Part shown: piece by piece, positions 59,275 through 64,000 of the stretch
Position numbering within the stretch: the first letter of the stretch is position 1
Layout: the number at the start of each line of letters is the position of its first letter
Assembly (NCBI GenBank): GCA_014706385.1
Contig: JACGZH010000006.1
Coordinates: 620,001 to 684,000 of the forward strand
From: Phaffia rhodozyma
Lineage: Eukaryota; Basidiomycota; Tremellomycetes; Cystofilobasidiales; Mrakiaceae
Direction: 5' to 3'
Length of the DNA: 64,000 nucleotides
Translations under genes and position numbers: made by a program
Notes under the pieces: model-generated
Seen by the model: only the letters and a program-made list of their open reading frames with translations
Databases searched by the model: none
What the model was told of the DNA's origin: nothing

Positions 59275-62200
59275 ATGTCTAAATCCCAAGCAGAGCTTCA
59301 GGAGTACACCTTTGAGGAAGTTGCAAAACATAACAAGGAGGGGGATCTTTGGGTAGTGGTGTGAGCATTACGATGATTATGATAGGAAATCCTACCAACC
59401 GAAACTCATCCTGTTGCCTTGTTCTTTGTGGGAATCCAGCGATTCTATAGTATACAATCTGTCTGTTTTTTCCAAGTTTCACCCAGGAGGGAAATCAGTT
59501 CTGTTTGATGAGGAGATAGGTCCGTCAACTCGCTGTTTGAGGACCAAGCTCCGATAAGATTTTCTTCATCGCTGATCAACTGATTTGTGGTACTTGCTGC
59601 TTGCCGATCTATAGCCGGACAAGATGCCACCGAGGCATTCTTTTCACTTCATCGACATGAGGTTCTTCTCAAACCTGCCTATCAAAGACTTCAAATTGGA
59701 AAGATTCAGGGGCAGAAGAAGAAGATTCACCCTAGAGAAGTTGGAGGACTGAGAGAAGTCCCATACGCCGAACCGGTATGCATGCACGTCACTACTCGTG
59801 GCAGCTGAGCTGGACATGCCTACTTAAACATAGCTGATAAAAATCGATTGAATTTCGATTGGGAACTTAGACATGGCTCAGCAAGGCGTATCATACCCCT
59901 TACTACAATGATACTCATCGGGCGTTACAGAAAGGTATGTTTTTCTCTACATTGATTCCACTCACTTGTAGCTGAACCTCTTTTTTTGCGTTGATCTTAC
60001 GAGCAGAAATGCGAAAGATGGTCGTATGTATAGTTTATCCTTGTTCAGCTGCATCGAAATAATGAGGAGGCTTAACCCGATCCCTATTTGACCTGCTGTA
60101 TTGATAGGACGAACACATCTACCGTAAGTGTGTATGTCGGACACATGCACTTCAGATCTTTCCAACTGACCTTAATATATTCCAAATTTATCACCTAGCC
60201 GATGCACAAGCATGTGAGGATAACGGAAAACATCCTAGTAAAGAGGTTATCAAAATCATGGCAGACAAGAATGTTCATGCGATGCGTTTCGGGGTACGTC
60301 ACAGTGGCACATTCTTCTTTCGGAAACAATTTGGCTAGTCAGCTCAACACGCTTGTCCTTTCCCCACTTGATCTTGGTAGCCTGGCAAGCATCTCCATGG
60401 GCTTGAGCTCATGGGAGGAATTGTTGAGCCCAAGAACTTTGATTGTAAGCGCTTGGTTGACGCCTTCAAAAATTACATTGAATCATAATCTTACTAGGTG
60501 GTCGTCAACAGACTTCCATGAGCTCGTAATCACTCAAGAAATTGTAATGTGCGGCGCTCGAGGCTACGGAGATGGTCTCGGTGGAGGAAATGTAATTGGT
60601 CTGCCGCCAGTCATCAATTTTGGATCTAAGGTAGACTTCGAGTCGATATGTATTCAGATACCTAGGGATGTGAGAGCTGATACATACTTCTTTCTACTAC
60701 TGACTATATAGGCTTTGAAAGAAAAGGTACATTGCATGGCTTTCGCGATCCGGCACGTAATTTCAAGAAGATATCGCTGATCATAATGTTTAAGAACAGG
60801 TTGTGCCTGAAATCCTCAAAGGGGAAAAGGTGGATACTCTGAATCTTGCTTTGATGGTCTATTGGATGTAAACATACTCAAGACGTCCCACACAAGCACA
60901 CTGACAAGGCACCTTTTGATCGCGCATATGCACATAGTTCATCTGTTTGGCCGTATCGGAGGCGTTCGCTGGTAGTGATGTAACCGGGCTTCGGTGTTCG
61001 GCCGTCAAGTCGGAAGACGGCAAGTCCTGGGTAATCAACGGCACGAAGAAGTGGATCACAGGAGGTGTTTTTGCCGATTACTTCACGGTTGCCTGTCGGG
61101 TAGGTCTGACAAAGTTGTGTTGACCTCCTAAATCCAAGTACATGCTAACTTTGACGCCCTGTTTGTCTCGTAATTACATCTATAGACATCTGGTGGACTG
61201 ACCGTCCTACTGGTTCCTCGAGGACCAGGTGTGGAAACGAAGCCAATCAAGACCAGATACTCTTCTGCTGCCGGCACAGCCTATGTGACGTTTGACAATG
61301 TCACTGTTTCAGATGAGTACCGACTTGGAGGCGAGGACGCAGGGATTTATGTGGTGCTTTCGAATTTCAACCATGAGCGTGCGTCTGTTCCATCTCTACT
61401 TGCTTCCTGTCTTGACCAAAGCACATATTAAAGAAAACATGCATCAATGGCTTCGCCCTGTTTTTAGGTTGGGTGATGTGCTGTTCATCTGCTAGAAGTT
61501 CCAGAGCAGTCGTTGAAGAAGTACGGGCGTACATTTGCAAAGGCTATAAATATTTGGATTGTCGCTGACGATCAACTGATTTGTTTTGCTAATAGTGTCT
61601 TGTCTGGGCCAACCAACGAAAGGTTCGTGAGCTTCATACACTTTTTTTAACAGGTTGGACACACCCAACTAAGATGAGGGTCTTGTGGATCTAGGTCTTT
61701 GGAAAACCATTGATCGCCCAACCTGTCATTCGATACAAGCTTGCATCGATGATTGCTAAGGTAGAAGCTGTACAATCCTGGCTTGAAGTTAGTGATATCT
61801 TCTCCACGTTGTCTATTTAATAAGAGGATTTCCATGCTGAACACGTTTTGCTTGTTTTCTGCTTTCCGGCAGAATGTAACGTATCAGATGACCAAAATGA
61901 GCTACAAGGAGCAAAGCAACCACTTGGCTGGTCAAATCGCTTTCGTAAGTCGCCATTTCCTTGCCCAAGAGCCTACTCGAGAGATCAAGAATGTGAGATA
62001 TGAAAACTTACCAATCATCACTGGCCGTTTTCCAACATCAGTTGAAGATGTACTCAACTCGTACGGCTCTCAATTGTTGTGTCATGTTATGCGCCCATCT
62101 CTGCTCATCATCAGACTGATCTGTCAACGTTTACTCCGAATCCGATAGGTGTTGCAAATGAGATTATGGACGACGCCGTCCAAATCTTTGGTGGTCGATC

Positions 62201-62443
62201 ATTGACAAAGACCGGAATGGGTAAATTCATCGAAATGGCTTCCCGCACACAGAAGTTTGATGCAATTCTGTATGTCCTTCCTTTTCATCTCTTTTTCTCT
62301 GAAACTGTATATGATTCTAATAGGAGACATTGTTGATTAACTGTTTGCGCGCGACTTTCTGAAGTGGAGGAGCAGAGGATGTGCTCGGTGATCTCGGTGT
62401 CCGTCAAGCCCAGAAAAAAATTCCCAAAGGTGCTCGACTTTGA
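59275..62443 (+). CDS. Cytochrome b5–acyl-CoA dehydrogenase fusion
   Basis: Twenty exons (59275–59360, 59440–59519, 59615–59775, 59871–59934, 60007–60023, 60108–60123, 60199–60293, 60381–60444, 60512–60630, 60712–60726, 60800–60829, 60938–61099, 61186–61378, 61468–61520, 61596–61622, 61695–61787, 61873–61944, 62042–62078, 62149–62269, 62365–62443) give 527 residues. Residues 1–95 are a cytochrome b5 domain with haem ligands in FHPGG and FSLHRHE. Residues about 115–515 are an acyl-CoA dehydrogenase: CLAVSEAFAGSDVTGL (FAD/substrate loop), WVINGTKKWITGG, FGKPLIAQPVIRYKLASM and DAVQIFGGRSLTKTG. Such fungal fusions probably pass electrons from the flavin through the b5 haem instead of ETF; the substrate is unknown. 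No peroxisomal SKL-type tail is present (it ends KGARL). Exons of 15–17 nt are confirmed by conserved sequence around them. Confidence 0.94.
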
Positions 62444-62748
62444 TGCATTTGACTTCATTTCTTCTTGGTTGTTGTTTGTCTTCAGCGTTTCTCTTCTCAC
62501 TGGTTGCATAAGATCAAGCTCTGGTTACCCTGGCTCCCTGTATTTGTATCCGTTTTGTCATTTGTGTTATCATCGAAGGGTTTCGTATATATTCACATAT
62601 TACTTTATGTAACATCACCCGGCTGAGTTTACTATTGAAATCATCTCTTATGTCGACTAGCGAAAAAATCTCGGACTCCGCCGCTGAAAGATGTTGAATC
62701 TCCCTAAGGTTCTTTTGATAAAACATCAAGTTCTCTTTTGAATTAAGA
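62444..62748. other. Intergenic, convergent genes
   Basis: This is the 3' flank shared by the ACAD fusion gene (plus) and the WRAP73-like gene (minus). No feature stands out. Confidence 0.45.
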
Positions 62749-64000
62749 TTACAACAGGTCATGCATCTTCAAGCTGACCTCCGAGATGGCTTCGTTCCCC
62801 TCCTCCTCCTCCGTGATTAGACTCATTTCCTCCACTGGGCTGTTTTCGACATTGTCTTGACCCATGCCTCCGGCATCCTCCTTAGCTTCGAACACCAAAG
62901 TGAATTCCCCTTGCGATCCGCGGGAGTTATCCATCACAATTAACGTCTCACCGTCTGGTGCCCATTTGAGAGACGTAGCCGAAAATGGACCTGTTCAGAC
63001 ACGACACACAAACAACAAAGACTCACACGATGTTAAGTTCAAGTAGAAGTGGCCAAACGAGGCCGACGACACGTACTGGAAGGGATTCCTATGCACTCCG
63101 CTACACCCTCGCCCTCAGCTCCGTCGGTGATCCAGTCCCCGTTCCAAATATAAATCCCGTTTGAACCGGTGCAAAGCGCAAGCTTTTTCGAATCTGTAGG
63201 ATGGAATGTCGCATGTAATATTGGCCGGGTCTGGAGGAGAACAGAAAACGGGAGGTCGGAAGAGGACTCGAGCGAGGATGGATCGAAGTCTGGATCAGCT
63301 GTTGGGAAGGGATAGAGTATCAGACAGTCCGGAGAGTTTTCTAAGAATCCCATGCAAGATGATATATGCGCCGAAGATATATAAATTAGCACAGATTCTT
63401 GGGAAGTGATTAGGATATTCAAGAGGACGAACCTAGGCGACTCATTAAAAGACTGCCGTCCTGATTCCACTCTAGTTGGGATACACCCATTTTTGGCGGA
63501 TGCTGCTTCGGGTCCGGCTTTATGAACGAGATTGTCGCCGGCGTATTCATCAGATGATCTACGCGCAAAGGAAAGAATGATAGTAGGACATTCGGCCTTG
63601 ATTCAGTATAAACTGGTTTCACCGATCAAAAAGAGAAGAAGAAAATACAAAACAGTCGTACATTGAACAATCCCTCGACCACCCGTCTGGTTATACCAAT
63701 CTATCGGTTCATGCCAAACAACCTGTATCACCGTATACGCAAAAGATAATTGTAATGTGCTAAGATGTTCAGCCGTTGCGCCATCTTCTGAATAGAGTAA
63801 AACGAGAATTTATAGGACGAACCGAGCCAGCTGGAGCTATTCTCACAGGAGGACCAACCCAAATAACGCCCCAATCGCTCTTCTGCAAGATCCTTATTCG
63901 ACCGTCCCATCCACCCACAGCGAGCCATTCACCTCCTGGTCTCCATGCGACACAGCGCACACCCATCCCTAAATCTGGCCAAGAAGGCTGATAGTTGAGT
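62749..64000 (-). CDS. WRAP73/WDR8-like WD-repeat protein, 5' partial
   Basis: The minus-strand exons seen are 64000–63823 (open at the edge), 63722–63662, 63558–63433, 63340–63077 and 62990–62749; about 290 C-terminal residues are visible. The motifs QPSWPDLGMGVRCVAWRPGG then EWLAVGGWDGRIRIL, VSQLEWNQDGSLLMSRLENS, RPILHATFHPTDSKKLALCT then GSNGIYIWNGDW, and SATSLKWAPDGETLIVMD match the blade order at the end of WRAP73 (WDR8). In fungi and animals this protein works at the spindle pole/centrosome with SSX2IP (Msd1–Wdr8 in fission yeast), anchoring microtubule minus ends. The tail is acidic. The N-terminal repeats and start lie beyond the window. Confidence 0.85.

Noticed and set aside
1..64000. 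tRNA, rRNA, CRISPR or bacterial operon features
   Set aside because: No GGTTCGAATCC-type T-loop with acceptor pairing, no rRNA segments and no spaced repeats were seen; the window is eukaryotic.

Overview
The window looks like nuclear DNA of a basidiomycete yeast. Genes are packed on both strands and nearly all are split by many short introns with GT–AG ends and pyrimidine-rich 3' sites. Intron-rich yeasts of the Tremellomycetes/Cystofilobasidiales type (for example Phaffia) fit this pattern, but the species call is inference. I rebuilt 20 protein genes by joining exons by eye. Every complete model gives an uninterrupted frame whose total length is a multiple of three. Two genes are cut by the window edges.

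Left part (1–21.5 kb): the 3' end of a mitochondrial ribosomal protein L2 gene; a DUF1776-type SDR-like protein; a Bem1/Scd2 polarity scaffold (SH3-SH3-PX-PB1); the regulatory subunit of cAMP-dependent protein kinase (minus); a DDB1-family WD40/CPSF-A protein in 15 exons; and a beta-carbonic anhydrase. The 1.8 kb between the PKA and DDB1 genes holds two adjacent solo LTRs, each with its own 5-bp target-site duplication. They are the only clear mobile DNA in the window.

Middle part (21.5–46.6 kb): an Sfp1-like zinc-finger factor; an ankyrin-repeat protein (minus); an SLC35C2/Ymd8-like transporter; a GT18/MGAT5-like glycosyltransferase; a TBC-domain protein whose two catalytic finger residues appear to be lost; a very large LIM–RhoGAP of the Lrg1 type (minus); and a 544-residue protein with an Hsp20/alpha-crystallin domain (minus).

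Right part (46.6–64 kb): two glycine-rich RRM proteins on opposite strands that share intron positions and look like a gene duplication, with a RING-H2 E3 ligase and an EMC8/9 homologue between them; a PIG3-like quinone oxidoreductase; a cytochrome b5–acyl-CoA dehydrogenase fusion in 20 exons; and the 3' part of a WRAP73/WDR8 homologue.

These are mostly ordinary housekeeping and signalling genes and do not form an obvious cluster. Bem1, PKA-R, the Lrg1-type RhoGAP and Sfp1 all belong to growth, polarity and nutrient signalling, but their co-location here is probably chance. The features most worth a second look are the twin solo LTRs, the very short exons (down to 8 nt), a possible 26-nt intron, a GC–AG intron, the RRM duplication, the apparent pseudo-GAP and some unexplained inverted repeats. 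I found no tRNA, rRNA, CRISPR or bacterial-type operon.
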